A DNA stretch of 36,969 nt. Source: Hymenopellis radicata. Taxonomy: Eukaryota > Basidiomycota > Agaricomycetes > Agaricales > Physalacriaceae. Of the stretch, positions 21,675 to 31,778 are shown piece after piece. The stretch lies in the NCBI GenBank assembly GCA_015501595.1, contig JADNRX010000512.1:1-36969 (forward strand), written 5' to 3'. Every line of letters starts with the position of its first letter. Positions within the stretch are counted from its first letter, which is position 1. The notes below the pieces were generated by a model. The model saw only the letters and a program-made list of their open reading frames with translations. It made no database searches and was not told the DNA's origin. A program made the translations under genes and the position numbers.

Positions 21675-21800
21675 GTGGCGGCAGGTGGCGGTTGGCTGCT
21701 TTTGGGTTGGATGGCGGGTTTTGATGGCTTCGCTGACAGGATTAGTAAAGCCTCTTCCTTATCGCCGTCGTCCGAGTTAGACTGATCGAGTCTGCGCTCA

Positions 21801-21840
21801 TTGATTTTTACAGACTAGTGACGTAGTCTGTAAAAATCAA
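21801..21840. repeat. Hairpin 2: perfect 17-bp stem
   Basis: TTGATTTTTACAGACTA and its exact reverse complement are separated by the 6-nt loop GTGACG. Confidence 0.92.
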
Positions 21841-21865
21841 GCCGAGAGATGTGGCTGTGTCCATC

Positions 21866-21907
21866 CAACGTCTCGATTTTGGCCAGTGGGCCAAAATCGA
21901 GACGTTG
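21866..21907. repeat. Hairpin 3: perfect 19-bp stem
   Basis: CAACGTCTCGATTTTGGCC and its exact reverse complement flank the 4-nt loop AGTG. It starts 26 bp after hairpin 2 and shares no sequence with it. Confidence 0.92.
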
Positions 21908-22300
21908 CATTAGCCACGTGGGGTTAGACCACCTTGGCTCTACCCATCAGTGACCCATCCTCGTCTTAAAGCCTGTCCCTTATCAATCTCTTCTCCTCCT
22001 TTCTTGTTTTGCCCTTTCTTTGAGCAGTGTTCATCCTGCGCAGGCGACGCGCGTCTCCTTCCTTTTTCGGACGATGCGCTGCCAATAGCGCACGGGGCGG
22101 GAACGGATATGTGGATTGGGTTGGTTTTTGGAGAGGTAAGTCTTTCTTGCTATGTTTGAGCGCTGATGAATTTTAGGGTACTCGTGATTACATTTTTGCG
22201 GTATACGACACGGATTCGGCAGACACAGCTTGCTCCATCCTCCAAGAACTCGTTGTCCCTCGTTTCTCCTTGGATTACTCTCATTCTCATTCTCAGCCTG

Positions 22301-22329
22301 CTGCCCTCTCTTGGACTTAGAGAGGGCAG
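22301..22329. repeat. Hairpin 4: perfect 11-bp stem
   Basis: CTGCCCTCTCT and AGAGAGGGCAG flank the loop TGGACTT. It is shorter than the other hairpins in X1 but also free of mismatches. Confidence 0.7.
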
Positions 22330-22689
22330 TCCCGCCATCATTCAGCCCTTCCCGCTGTCTCCACCACCGCCGTCGCGCCCGCCACCCGATCCCTTATCAT
22401 CCCTTATCCAATTATCCTTTTTCCAACGACTCGTCAACTTGTAGTCCGTAGGTGGACTAGCACGACGATGGCGGGCCCCGTACTTGGATATGAGAAGGGT
22501 CATGTCGTCTAATATGCCTACCCAACCTCCCTCGCATCCATCGTACCCTCGATTCAAAGCGCCCACGGACAGGACAAGAGAGTGCATCGCCGATTCGCCG
22601 GATTACCGCCGGACATGATTATGCACGATAGCGCTGTGAACACGGCTAGAGACGACGATCCAGAGACAGCCACTAGTGCAGTGCGACCA

Positions 22690-22870
22690 TGACGAGCGCA
22701 ACCAAATGAGCACAACCAAGACAATGATGAGTACGACCCCGGCGACCAGGACCAGCACGACCAAAGCGAGCACGACCAAGACGGTTGCGAGCACAAACAT
22801 GACGACCATGAACAAGAACGGCATGGACAGCAACGAGCCCACACAGTCTCAAATGCGGAGGATGTGATAC
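22690..22870 (+). repeat. Acidic-coding degenerate repeat in X1
   Basis: In one plus frame the sequence reads EHNQDNDEYDPGDQDQHDQS and continues with more Glu/Asp/His/Gln before VIPAW. It is a run of GAGCACGACCAA-like units. It may be the remnant of an acidic protein tail, like the one at 7000-7490. A start codon and upstream exons are not visible. The antisense valine/leucine-rich open frames here are shadows. Confidence 0.45.
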
Positions 22871-23856
22871 CAGCTTGGTGCGTCGATGTTGCTCATGGTA
22901 CTTCTTGTTTACTTGCTTACTTTGTCCTAGATTCCTTCCACCTCGCGCCATCGTTTCGTTTACCTTTGGCTGACGGTCGTCGCTGATGCGCCTTTTCCTT
23001 CAGGACCCGACTTCGCCACTACCACCAACTAGTTGGAGACTGACACCTTACCACGCGAATACTAGGGCAGCTCTGATAGAGTTAGTGGGTCTCGACGTAG
23101 AGAACGGGATTAGCTTGTAAGTCGTCGTTCGCTGCTGTGTTGTTTACTTACTTGGCTCCAGATTCACACCATTGCTTAATCTTCACAGCGACATCCTGGA
23201 GCCGCGCTGGACGGGAAGTACGAGGAGTAGGCCAACAACCAGGACGACTGCATAGTTAACGCCAACCACAACATGGGTAAAGCCGAAGCCGACTACCAGA
23301 CGAATGCCGGCGGAAAACGACCAGGAAAACGACTCGATTAAGACTTTAGATGTCTTGTCCTCATATCTAGTAGTCCCTGTACTCTATACAGCAATAGACA
23401 GTCTTACTCTACATTTTATTATGTGGTTTTTGGCCTTCTTGAGGATCAGGGAATCTGTGTGTCTGCCGTTGCGCGCACTGCCTGTCCTCCATCAAATCCT
23501 CCTTCTCCCGAGTCCCAACAACTTGTTCTCCCTTGGTTCTAGACGGATTCCCTTTGTACTTGGATGACTGCCTTCTCGTAAAGCAGTAGAGGGTACAAAA
23601 AAAAAACACTGGCTGTCATCCTTCCACCATCTCCGCCGCCGTCGCGGCCACCACCCATCCCTCATCCAATCATCCTCCTTCCAACAACTTGTTATCCAAT
23701 CCCGCCATTGTTCCGCACGCCATGCACGCCTCCTCGCATTAACCGCATGTTGGCATTTTGGTAGGTTTCAGTGGCAGACCGTTTCACTCTGCGCTGAGGT
23801 GGGGCACATGGTCGTCAATAAATCGATACCCTGCCTATTACATTCCTAGCAGTACA
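22871..23856. other. X1 spacer before the transposase 3' end
   Basis: About 1 kb with only short open frames. A few intron-like segments (for example GTAAGTCGTCG at 23117) occur without a readable protein. Confidence 0.4.
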
Positions 23857-26056
23857 CTAAATTGAGGCAATAGCCCGAATCAACGCCCGTGCTCGCCCCC
23901 ACAACCGCTTCCGATCATCCATGTTGCGCGAATAATACTCCTGCATGACAATGATGTTGTCATTAAAAATGTCGACCTCGTCGCTTGTTAAAGGACAGTC
24001 AAATTGAGGAACCTCTACAAGAGAGAGATGAGGAGGACGACGTGAGGGAGATGGATTGACCGAGATGTCATCCATATCATGTGTGTTTGCACGATTATGA
24101 TGTTCCATGACGTGGCGAGAATCAAGCTCAGGCCAATCCACACCATATCTCGAAAGCTCTTCAGGAGGAATGTGCTCATCGTCTGCAACGGTCGGAATAG
24201 ACATGTCACGATACCCATTTTGTAGCTGGCCGAAAACAAACATACTGTAGTGTTTCAACCGTAACTTCATGGCCTGTGACCCGTTATGGTGTGAAGTTAC
24301 AGTGAACAGCTTCATAGACCCTTAAATTGCCTTATTTGGACAGTTCCGCTGTAGGCGGGACCTAAAATTTCCTTATTTAGAGGCCCGTGCCTGGTCAAAG
24401 TGGTCTGTGACCCATTATGGTGTATGTATAGCTTCACTTCAAAGACCCCCGTGACCCGTTATGTGAATTTGCGGTCGAAACGCTACAGTATCTCGAGGAC
24501 TGCGTTCCCGCTCCTCTTCCTGTCGAATGTTGTGACTGTTCCAAGACTCTGCCCACTCTTAAGCATCTTGATTGATAGAGGGGAGGAAAAGAAAGTGGAG
24601 CAGCCAAATGTCAATATCGGAGTCAGGGCTGAGTCCGCCATCCACCTCGAGATCCAAGAAGAAATTTTTCCATTTTGCACCAAACATGGCAGTGACGTCG
24701 CACCATAGCCGTTCAATGCGGATGTTGTGTACACTTCTACGTAGAGTATCAGTAATGTGATGCAAACAGTAAAATAATCAACCTCACCTGCCCCAAATAT
24801 AGGATCCACGTTCGACGCCAAATGTTGATTCCATGAACTCCGCGACGCGAAGGTTTTCTGTACCATGATCTCCGCGAACACGACTTGGTATTCCATGAAC
24901 GTCGCAGGCCTCAAGAAAGAGATCGAGCACCGTTTCGGCACGGTTATTGTCACTGGCACGGATCCCAGTAACGAACCGCGAGAATCCATCGATAAAAGCG
25001 TGAATCACAACACGGTAACGGATCAGACCTTGATAAATGAGTTAGTGCTCTGATCTGAGTAAAGGTGATTTCTGAGAACTTGCCATGCTGACCGTCATGG
25101 TGCCATAGAGAGTTAGGACCAGCAACACGGTATACCCGGCGACCAATCAGTCGGGCAGTTAGTCCAGCAGGGGCACCATTGACGCGCTCGTAAGATGCTC
25201 GAATCCGTTCACGGGGAACGTGATGGCCCATCTGTCGTATATGACCAGTGATCATCCGTCGTCCAAATGTAGGAAAGATCTCCAGAATATGCTGCATAAT
25301 GCGGTCCAACTCATCATCGCTCAAATCGGACATAGGCGCAGTAGACGAACGATAGAAGCGGAGAAGTTGACCACTTTCTGGATCTTCATAGGTGACACAT
25401 ACTGGTGGACATGGTTCTACAAGGCCATATTCTAAAGCACGACGTCTGACCGTACGCGAAGAACAATCGAAAATCGGGGCAAGATGAGTCGGTCCGCGCA
25501 GCTCTAGAGTGGTAGCAAGAATGTTGGGGTCAATGATGGTACGTGGGCGGCCAGGACGGCCAGTGTAGAGCGTGTAAGTCGTCTAGACAGCATTTGGAGA
25601 AATAACGCCAAAGCGAGAATAGTAAATCAACGTACCTCAAGTGAATGCACATGTGAAGTATCCTCAGAATGGTGGTTGGCACTTTCCAGGGCATCCATCA
25701 TGTTAAAAAGACCCTGCTGCATGATATCAAACTCCTCAGCATTCAAGATATCGCGACGCTACATCGGCATATTAGGCGGACCCTCTTAGATATGCATAGA
25801 TACTCACATCAGAGATGGTGGACAAGAAGCGATTGACAGCATGGTGCTGCTCATCAAGCCTCGCTCTGTCCCCGACTTGAGAGCGTACGGCGTTGCGAAC
25901 ACGCTGCCCAACCTCATGGTACGCGAGTCGAATAGTTTCTAGTTGGTGAACCGCATTGGGCGCCTGACGGAGGAGATCAGGAGCAGGTTGGCCATAGGAG
26001 CAGAGAAGAAGGCTCTTGAATATTAAGAGCAAGAGAAGCCACCATTGACTGAGCAT
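23857..26056 (-). pseudogene. Integrase-like DDE transposase of X1, interrupted by a MITE
   Basis: Exons on the minus strand: 26056-25808, 25758-25636, 25582-25084, 25028-24788, and 24736-24489 continued at 24242-23857. Without the MITE and one TA the frame runs about 581 residues to TAG. The catalytic core is rve/IS3-like: D287 in WHHDGQH, then VVIHAFIDGFSR, D344 in RVRGDHGTEN, and E379 in SVHNIRIERLW. D2 and E are 34 residues apart, close to the D,D35E spacing of integrases. The region before the core (RRALEYGLVEP, RRMITGHIRQMG) looks helix-turn-helix-like and may bind DNA. Donor 3 is GCAAGT, a GC-AG intron lying exactly between D1 and the second strand. Exon 1 opens with a leucine-rich stretch unusual for a transposase, so the true start may differ. 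As it stands the protein would read into the MITE and stop, losing about 125 C-terminal residues but keeping D, D and E. Confidence 0.82.
24245..24488. mobile_element. 244-bp TA-target MITE inside the transposase gene
   Basis: The ends read CTGTAGTGTTTCAACCG and, inverted, CTGTAGCGTTTCGACCG, flanked by TA on both sides (24243-24244 and 24489-24490). Removing the element plus one TA joins the coding halves as ...SPRD-MFVFGQLQNG... in the correct frame. Inside, GTGACCCGTTATG-like words occur three times. The TA duplication fits a Tc1/mariner-type mover. Confidence 0.88.
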
Positions 26057-26180
26057 GGTGGAAGTAGGGAGGTAAGTAGGTGGCCGCCCCGCAAGTGCGC
26101 GTTGATCCGGAGGTCACGTGGCAATGCAGATCAAACTTACTCAGTACTACTTGTACATCATCGCAGGCAACAAGTTTCAT

Positions 26181-26214
26181 GGAGGTTTTCAGTTTCGCGA
26201 AACTGAAAACCTCC
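26181..26214. repeat. Hairpin 5: perfect 34-bp palindrome without loop
   Basis: GGAGGTTTTCAGTTTCG is followed directly by its exact reverse complement. It lies about 125 bp upstream of the transposase ATG, between that gene and the X1 right end, so it could act as an operator or transposase site. Confidence 0.92.
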
Positions 26215-26544
26215 CGGAAGCTTGAAGAGCGAAACGCATACTGACAAAACTCAACTGAAACTCAACTGAAACTTCGAAATTGAGATGATAGCAGGATTAT
26301 GAACAGTGGGATGACTGTTACGAAGGTGAGAAATTATCAAGGTGTGATCATCATACATCTCGTGAAAACAAGATTTCGCAGCAGGGAAAGAAAATCAGGT
26401 TTTCATGATGCTGTCAAGCAGGAGTTCGCGAATCTCAGTGAGACGGGTTGTATTCTGACATCGGTATGTCGTCAGTCAAACGGTGAAAACCAATGTCTGA
26501 TGTCTGATATCCGCGTGTATTTTTGACCAACATGGACACCAAAA
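26215..26544 (-). repeat. X1 right subterminal region and terminal inverted repeat
   Basis: Repeats of CAACTGAAACT occur twice at about 26250-26272, next to TTCGAAATTGAG. The terminal repeat at 26515-26544 reads, inverted, TTTTGGTGTCCATG then TTGGTCAAAAATA. Similar GAAACTCAA and TTTCGAAA words lie near the right end of X2, suggesting subterminal transposase binding sites. Confidence 0.6.
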
Positions 26545-27339
26545 CGCCGGCACGAATACAACAGAAGGCGTAGTAGCTAAAGCGTGCTCGGGCTGGAAAG
26601 TCGAGTCTAAACTTGCCAAGAAGAAGGAGGAAGAGAAAAATATTATCCATTTCTACTATTAGGCGCAGACAGAGCCGATGCGTCACACGCCCACGGGAGA
26701 GGCGGGCCAGAACAGGCAATCAAAGAAATCCAGGCATAAGGGGACAAGTGTGCTTGAAAAAACTCACAGAAAACAGTTACAGATTACAATCGACCCACAA
26801 CAGAGAACGCGCTACGAGCCTGTATAGTAAGGTTACTCACGCTCGGACCTTGGGTCGACGAACTTGACATGTACTAAGCAGAAGAGAAAAAGAACCTGGA
26901 CCACATGCATCCAATTGGGCGACGACGAAGCCGGCGCGCCAGACGCCCTTGGGAGAGAGACAACAAGCGGGAGCCAAGTCATCCTGAGGTATGAAGCTTA
27001 GGATATAGCTGTTTGCTGTATGTATCAGGATAAGATCAATACAGTAAAACGAACGCACAGAGCCTGTACGTAGGCCTATTCGGGCTGGGACGTTGCCTCG
27101 AGAAACCGAAGGAAAAAAAGTGCCACTACCTAGGAGTCTAGCGCAGACGGAGCCGGTATGCCAGACGCCCACGAAAGACGTTAGGGTAAGGTCACATCCA
27201 ATCCGAAACCAAGAGAAAATGGGAAAGACCAACTAGGCGGAGACAGTGAATAAGAGCGAGTCGACGGGATAAGAAGCTTGATGAAAGGGACTGGCGGATT
27301 CAGGCGGAAACAACAGAGACGAGCAAGAACACGTCACAC
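26545..27339. repeat. End of macrosatellite unit 1 and start of unit 2
   Basis: 26545-26550 is the right CGCCGG duplication. 26551-26617 completes unit 1. From 26618 the sequence follows 9697-10400 almost base for base (the AGGCGCAGACAGAGCCGATG block and all later blocks recur in order). The unit is broken at 27339 by element Y. Confidence 0.88.
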
Positions 27340-27429
27340 CACCCCATAAGACCCTAATCGTACATGATCCCCTCTTATTACAGGCAATCAATTCATACAA
27401 GAATCCCTCTAATTAGAGGGCCGAGAACG

Positions 27430-27443
27430 AGTTGTACATGATT
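27430..27443. repeat. Left 14-bp target duplication of the SINE
   Basis: AGTTGTACATGATT is repeated exactly at 27797-27810, on the far side of the tRNA-like head. Confidence 0.88.
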
Positions 27444-27796
27444 TTTTTTTTTTTTTTTTTTGGAGGACGCAGCTACACTTTTCGTGTGATCATTGTTAGC
27501 GTACAGCACTTTGTACTGTCTTCCCGCCGCTGCAGATCCGCGTGTTTGTTCGAGGATATTTCAACCCCGCAACTTGTTGCCAAGTTGTATGCCTGGCAAG
27601 GCCCAATAGGAAGAATGCATTTACGCACGAACAGATGCCCAGTCTGAACAGTGTGGGACTCGCGTCGTTAGAAGCCATACCTACTAGAACTCCCTGGTGG
27701 TACCGGCATTGAACCCGCGACTACGGGACCGGCGATCTACGGTTTACCCATAGACCAGGAACGTGGGTCTCAAGAACCACTCGCCCATGCGTCCCC
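27444..27796 (-). mobile_element. tRNA-derived SINE with poly(A) tail, about 353 bp
   Basis: On the minus strand the element begins GGGGACGCATGGGCGAGTGG, a type 2 (Ser/Leu-like) tRNA 5' end containing the RNA polymerase III A box. About 70 nt later comes the B box GGTTCAATGCC. A body of about 230 nt follows and ends in about 20 A (T run at 27442-27461 on the plus strand). Direct repeats of 14 bp flank it, as expected for LINE-mediated retroposition at a nick. No second copy was seen in this window. The LINE partner is unknown. Calling it a tRNA gene would be wrong: the acceptor stem does not close. Confidence 0.85.
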
Positions 27797-27810
27797 AGTT
27801 GTACATGATT

Positions 27811-29067
27811 CCGCCGTCCGCGAAATACCTCGAAGTGGGCCATGTATGATCCCTCCCGTACTTTACTCGCGGTACTCCCGCCTCGTCCCATATCGGGTGG
27901 GACTGCTGAGAATCACGCTCGCCATCTATCGCGAAGAAGACTGATTAGGACCCCGGCATGCCCCCCGGGATGTTCGCTTTTTTTGTCGTACATTTGAGAC
28001 GAAAAATGGGCTGAAGGTCCGTTATTTTGTCGTACATATGTAGCCCATATCAAGGTGACGTCTGAATATTTAGTCGTACACAAAGCCTCACCAGGTTAAC
28101 ACGTCCGGCCGGATTGTCGGACATCTTTCGTCACAAACGCGACCTGCCCCAGACGCGACACTCGGAACATGGCCTACATTGACCTAATGGTACTGTCGGT
28201 CCTGAGTACGCGCCGCCTTGAAGGTCCGTCGGCTGGAAGGTCAGTCTCAAAAGTCGGACATTTTGGGCCCCAAAATGGATTGGGCGAAAAATCGTACAGA
28301 ACTGGTCAAAGACTTCGTGACAGAAAGTGCCCAAAACAGGCGATTTTGGATCGAACCTCTTAGGCGGCATGCCGGGGTCCTGACTGATTTCATTCCTCTC
28401 GATCATGATCGAGCGTTCATACTATTTGGTTGGACAATAGCATCCGAAGAATTGTGGCGCAGCATTAAAAAACTAATATTGTAGCTATAGTACAGGGGCA
28501 GGAGACAGGACTAACAATAGTGTATGTACATTCCGGGTAACATAAGTATCTAAGCCCAGTGAATCCCCCGTGGCGTCAATAATCGCAGGGCAATCGGCTT
28601 GCACGATTGAAAAAAATGATGCTGCCTGCCTGCCCCATTGAGTATTCCCCCGACTCCCATCCATTCGGTGCTTCTCCAACACACCGGATATGTGCATCCG
28701 GCGCCCTCATCTCGTTGCGAGAGAATGGGACTGGGCAGTGATTCGCAACTGTACAGCTTCTATGAACTCCGCTCGGCACTGGCCGAAACACGTTCGGTCC
28801 GAATGCCGGCTATATGCGGAGAGCTATGTTTCTGCGAATTATCCTTCTTCAAGCCGAAACGGCTGTGAAGGCAGTTGCTAGATCCAAGGTATATACAAGC
28901 TTTCACACTCCTTCTGTTGGAATTTGACATATGGAGGGTCAGGTCAGTCACAGAACCTGTTTGAGCCTTTTCAGCCTCCGGAACCCGTGCACCATGTTTG
29001 AACATTCAGATGGTCGGTGCTAGTGTTGGGATATGAAGTAGGGATATGCTGAACCACATTTTATTGT
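27811..29067. other. Y interior, no supportable gene
   Basis: TCGTACA(T/C) words recur between 27990 and 28080, similar to the TACATGAT words in the arms of Y. An open frame at 28218-28484 (plus, 88 codons, containing DFVTESAQNRRFWIEPLRRH) is unrecognised. Confidence 0.4.
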
Positions 29068-29595
29068 TTCCGGAACAAGGGGGTTCCGGACTTAAAGTCC
29101 GATACATCCGGCAGGTAGGTAGGGTCAGCGCTGAGGTCCAAAAAAAGTTTTTTAAACCCTGATATTTTGGGTGATATTTGGGTCATAAATGGTGTCTTGA
29201 AGTATTAGCTGCCATTCTACACTATAACAAGACATATCTGCACTGATGGCACTGCTAAAATGTATAGTGAATGACAGCTGGATGTGAGACGAGTTGGGTA
29301 AGTGCGTTAAATAATGATCTTGCTGATCAGAAGGAAGTTCTATAGAATCTATACAACCTGTATAGGTATGAACTTTGTTCCACTGTGTTGGAGGCTGTGG
29401 AACAAGAGGTGGAAAGCGCCGCAGATGACGGTGCGGGAAAGGAAGTGAGGTCAGGGGTCAGTACCAATATGGTAAATAATACATCACATGATACATATGA
29501 CATCATAGAGGTAGGTAGGGTCAAGCTTGAGGGCTGAAAAAAATTAAACAGCCCAGTGTACAAAATTTTAATTTTGGAACCCCCTTGTTCCGGAA
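29068..29595. mobile_element. 528-bp MITE-like element with 20-bp terminal inverted repeats
   Basis: TTCCGGAACAAGGGGGTTCC (29068-29087) is exactly inverted at 29576-29595. Direct internal copies of GGTAGGTAGGGTCA occur near both ends. No clear target duplication was found, and there is no coding capacity. Confidence 0.7.
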
Positions 29596-29869
29596 GGTCA
29601 GAATGGTCGGGACAGGTGAGTTCGAGTTTTCGTCCGACGAAATCGTCACCTTGATCGAAAGGTATGGGTGTCCTTATGGGACAAAAATAAATCCCGCTTT
29701 CGAACGGTCATTTTCGTTTTCGATTCTCGGTTTCGGAGTTTGTTCGGCAGATTTCGGCAGTGATCACAGGGAAAACTCAGTTTCGACGCGACTTATTCTC
29801 AGTTTCGTGTATTCACGTCCGGTATCGACTGGCTCTTACATTTTCATTCTCCTGAAACGGGTAGAAGAC

Positions 29870-30302
29870 CTCTTAATCAGCAGGCGGGGCTGTGACATGA
29901 GCGCCTTCGTGACCCGCTGCTGTCACACAGGCTCGTTTCTTACTCTTTGACGCAACTTGCCATGTACTCCTCCTGTTCTCTCGTGCGGTACTCAACAGAT
30001 AGGATAACTCAGATTTATCATCAAGATCCTCTACGTCTATACTTATTCTCAGAAGGACATCGAAGCGCAGCAGGAGCACACTTGCACCGAGGAGTAAATT
30101 GCTTCAGGTCGTGGGTGTATTATCACTCGGAGCATATCTTGAGCGATGCGCTCCATTGTCATCAAAGCGCTCGGTGCCTCTAGCGCCCCGCCATCCCTCT
30201 CATCGCAGAACTCACCTCTTTTTGCGAGGAGAGTGAGACTGTGAGACGTGCGGCATACTTACGACGGAGCCGCGCACGGCTATGTCGTCGATGGTGAGAA
30301 CC
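29870..30302. other. X2 left interior, unrecognised
   Basis: Short open frames, for example minus 29873-30079. Intron-like edges occur but no family is visible. Confidence 0.35.
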
Positions 30303-30559
30303 TTAAGATATGAGCTTCAAAATGGCAAAAAAATCCCGGGCTCACACATCTTTGGTGGGGACACCGCGCGCATGTTTTCCAATGTCCCGCGCACATTGAT
30401 GGGAGTAGAGCGCGCACCACATTGAGACCCAAACACGTAAGTTGAAGGTGGAATAGATATTATAACATAAAGTAGGCAATAAGATGCGCGCGCTGAGTGG
30501 AGGCCGGTGCACGCGCGCGCAATCGGCAAGTCGGTGATGATCGTTCGCCGATTAGATCA
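30303..30559. repeat. Left arm of a long inverted repeat
   Basis: About 255 bp that recur inverted at 31779-32036 with roughly 95% match by eye. The outermost bases of the arm read in frame with the OLA1 remnant on the other side (YELQNGKK), so the arms look like an inverted duplication of DNA starting inside that gene piece rather than ordinary transposon ends. Confidence 0.85.
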
Positions 30560-30708
30560 CCTCTTTGGGATGGCCCATTCTTTCCACGGTTCGTGGTCCT
30601 GAGGGTGCCCTGGTCAATGATCTGGAACTCGGGCCATTCCACGAACGTACCCGAGACCACTTCACGCCATCGCCGAGAATCCTGATCTCATCTTGGGCGA
30701 CAACGTAA

Positions 30709-31522
30709 TGTCCAAGACAGCTGTTCTTGATAAAATGGACTTCGCCGATGAGGAGGCGTTTAACGCGGTGAAAGCATTGGCATCGCGTCTTCCGCATCTC
30801 CGTCGCATTCTGATTGCTTTTATGAAGGGCGCGCGAGACATTCGAGCGTTTTACGCCTGAATTTCAGAAGGATAGGTTAATCGCAACTCTGACAGATGAC
30901 GAGAAGAAGGCATACCACATGCTTTCCACCACTGATCCATGCAAAGGAGATCTGGTATCAACGCGTGTGTCGTTCCGTGCCCGCCCCAACATTTCCGTTC
31001 ATCAGTAACATGCTCGATATATGCACGATCGCAATAACACTGAAGAATGGGGTGAGAAGCATCTTACAGAGGATGATGATGTGTACGTGCGGAAGAAGGG
31101 AAAGGAAAGATTTGAAGAGAAAACAGAGGAGAAGCGTGAGGTAGAGCATGTTGCTGTCCAGAAGGGCAAGATTGGTGTAAGGAAGGAGAAGAACAGTCTT
31201 GGTAGTGGACGATGCGGTAATTCAGGCATTCAACACCACTGACAAGATGATCACGTTCCAGCTCAAGATCCACCGTCACTATGGCAAAGACCCCGCGATT
31301 CCAATCGTCTCGGAACTCACTCGCAAGGCTGATCGCGTCGCGGCTCTTCTTGCAGCTGTAGCACGTATGCGGGCTGCTGGTATCACAGATCCGAGGCCAA
31401 AGGGTGTAGAACTTGAAGATGTTGAGATCGTCGACGCGACGGTTGATGGCGACGTGCTGTATAGATCCGAGGACGAGGCCGAAGACGAAGAGGATGGTCA
31501 GAAAGAGGCGGCCGAGGATTAG
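30709..31522 (+). pseudogene. Decayed unknown gene between the inverted arms
   Basis: Three consecutive coding-like pieces lie in different frames. The first (from 30709) reads MSKTAVLDKMDFADEEAFNA and ends after HLRRILIAFMKGARD. Next comes FTPEFQKDRLIATLTDDEKK, shifted by one frame. The last (31199-31522) contains VVDDAVIQAFNTTDKMITFQ and ends in a Glu/Asp-rich tail (EDEAEDEEDGQKEAAED). A TTTTACG run near 30850 is a plausible frameshift place. Splicing could join some of the pieces. No family is recognised. Confidence 0.4.
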
Positions 31523-31627
31523 ACACCATTTAATTGATTTAATGCCATTATAATACCTACATACATTAGTTAGCATGTAAATATTACAAACCTATTCATA
31601 TTTTGCATCTAGGAGTACGGAATCGCG

Positions 31628-31711
31628 ATGGCAGGTAAGGTCCGGCATGGCAGGTAAGTCCCGGCATGGCAGGTAAGTCTCGGCATGGCATTGGCAGGTA
31701 AGTACCCAGCT
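31628..31711 (+). repeat. 20-bp minisatellite
   Basis: GGCAGGTAAGTCCCGGCAT and close variants occur about 3.5 times in a row, the last with a short insertion. Each copy carries a GTAAGT donor-like word. Confidence 0.8.
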
Positions 31712-31778
31712 GATCGGGTAATAAACCGAATCGCGAGAACGCGGATGTCCAGGTGGCTGTGCGCTTTGTCAGCTGCCA

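Larger units (their letters stand above)
15143..26544. mobile_element. X1: 11.4-kb integrase-type DNA transposon carrying a HECT ligase
   Basis: The left end starts TATCGGTGTCC and continues CTTGGACAAAAATAA. The right end, reverse-complemented, starts TTTTGGTGTCCATG and continues TTGGTCAAAAATA. A 6-bp duplication flanks the element, and the interrupted macrosatellite lines up across it. Inside are a HECT-type ubiquitin ligase gene (plus strand), a 165-residue unknown gene, several perfect hairpins, a G-rich repeat, and a DDE integrase-like transposase gene (minus strand) split by a MITE. A second element with the same ends (29663-32961) confirms the borders. From memory, 6-bp duplications and TAY-type ends fit the eukaryotic IS3EU group; that name needs checking by search. 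The terminal three bases differ between left (TAT) and right (TTT) ends in both elements. Confidence 0.82.

Noticed and set aside
22603..22842. Valine/leucine-rich minus-strand membrane protein
   Set aside because: It is the antisense of a GAGCACGACCAA-type acidic repeat; its hydrophobicity is a codon shadow.
27690..27796. A functional tRNA gene on the minus strand
   Set aside because: A and B boxes are present but the acceptor stem does not pair, and the poly(A) tail with flanking 14-bp repeats shows a SINE.
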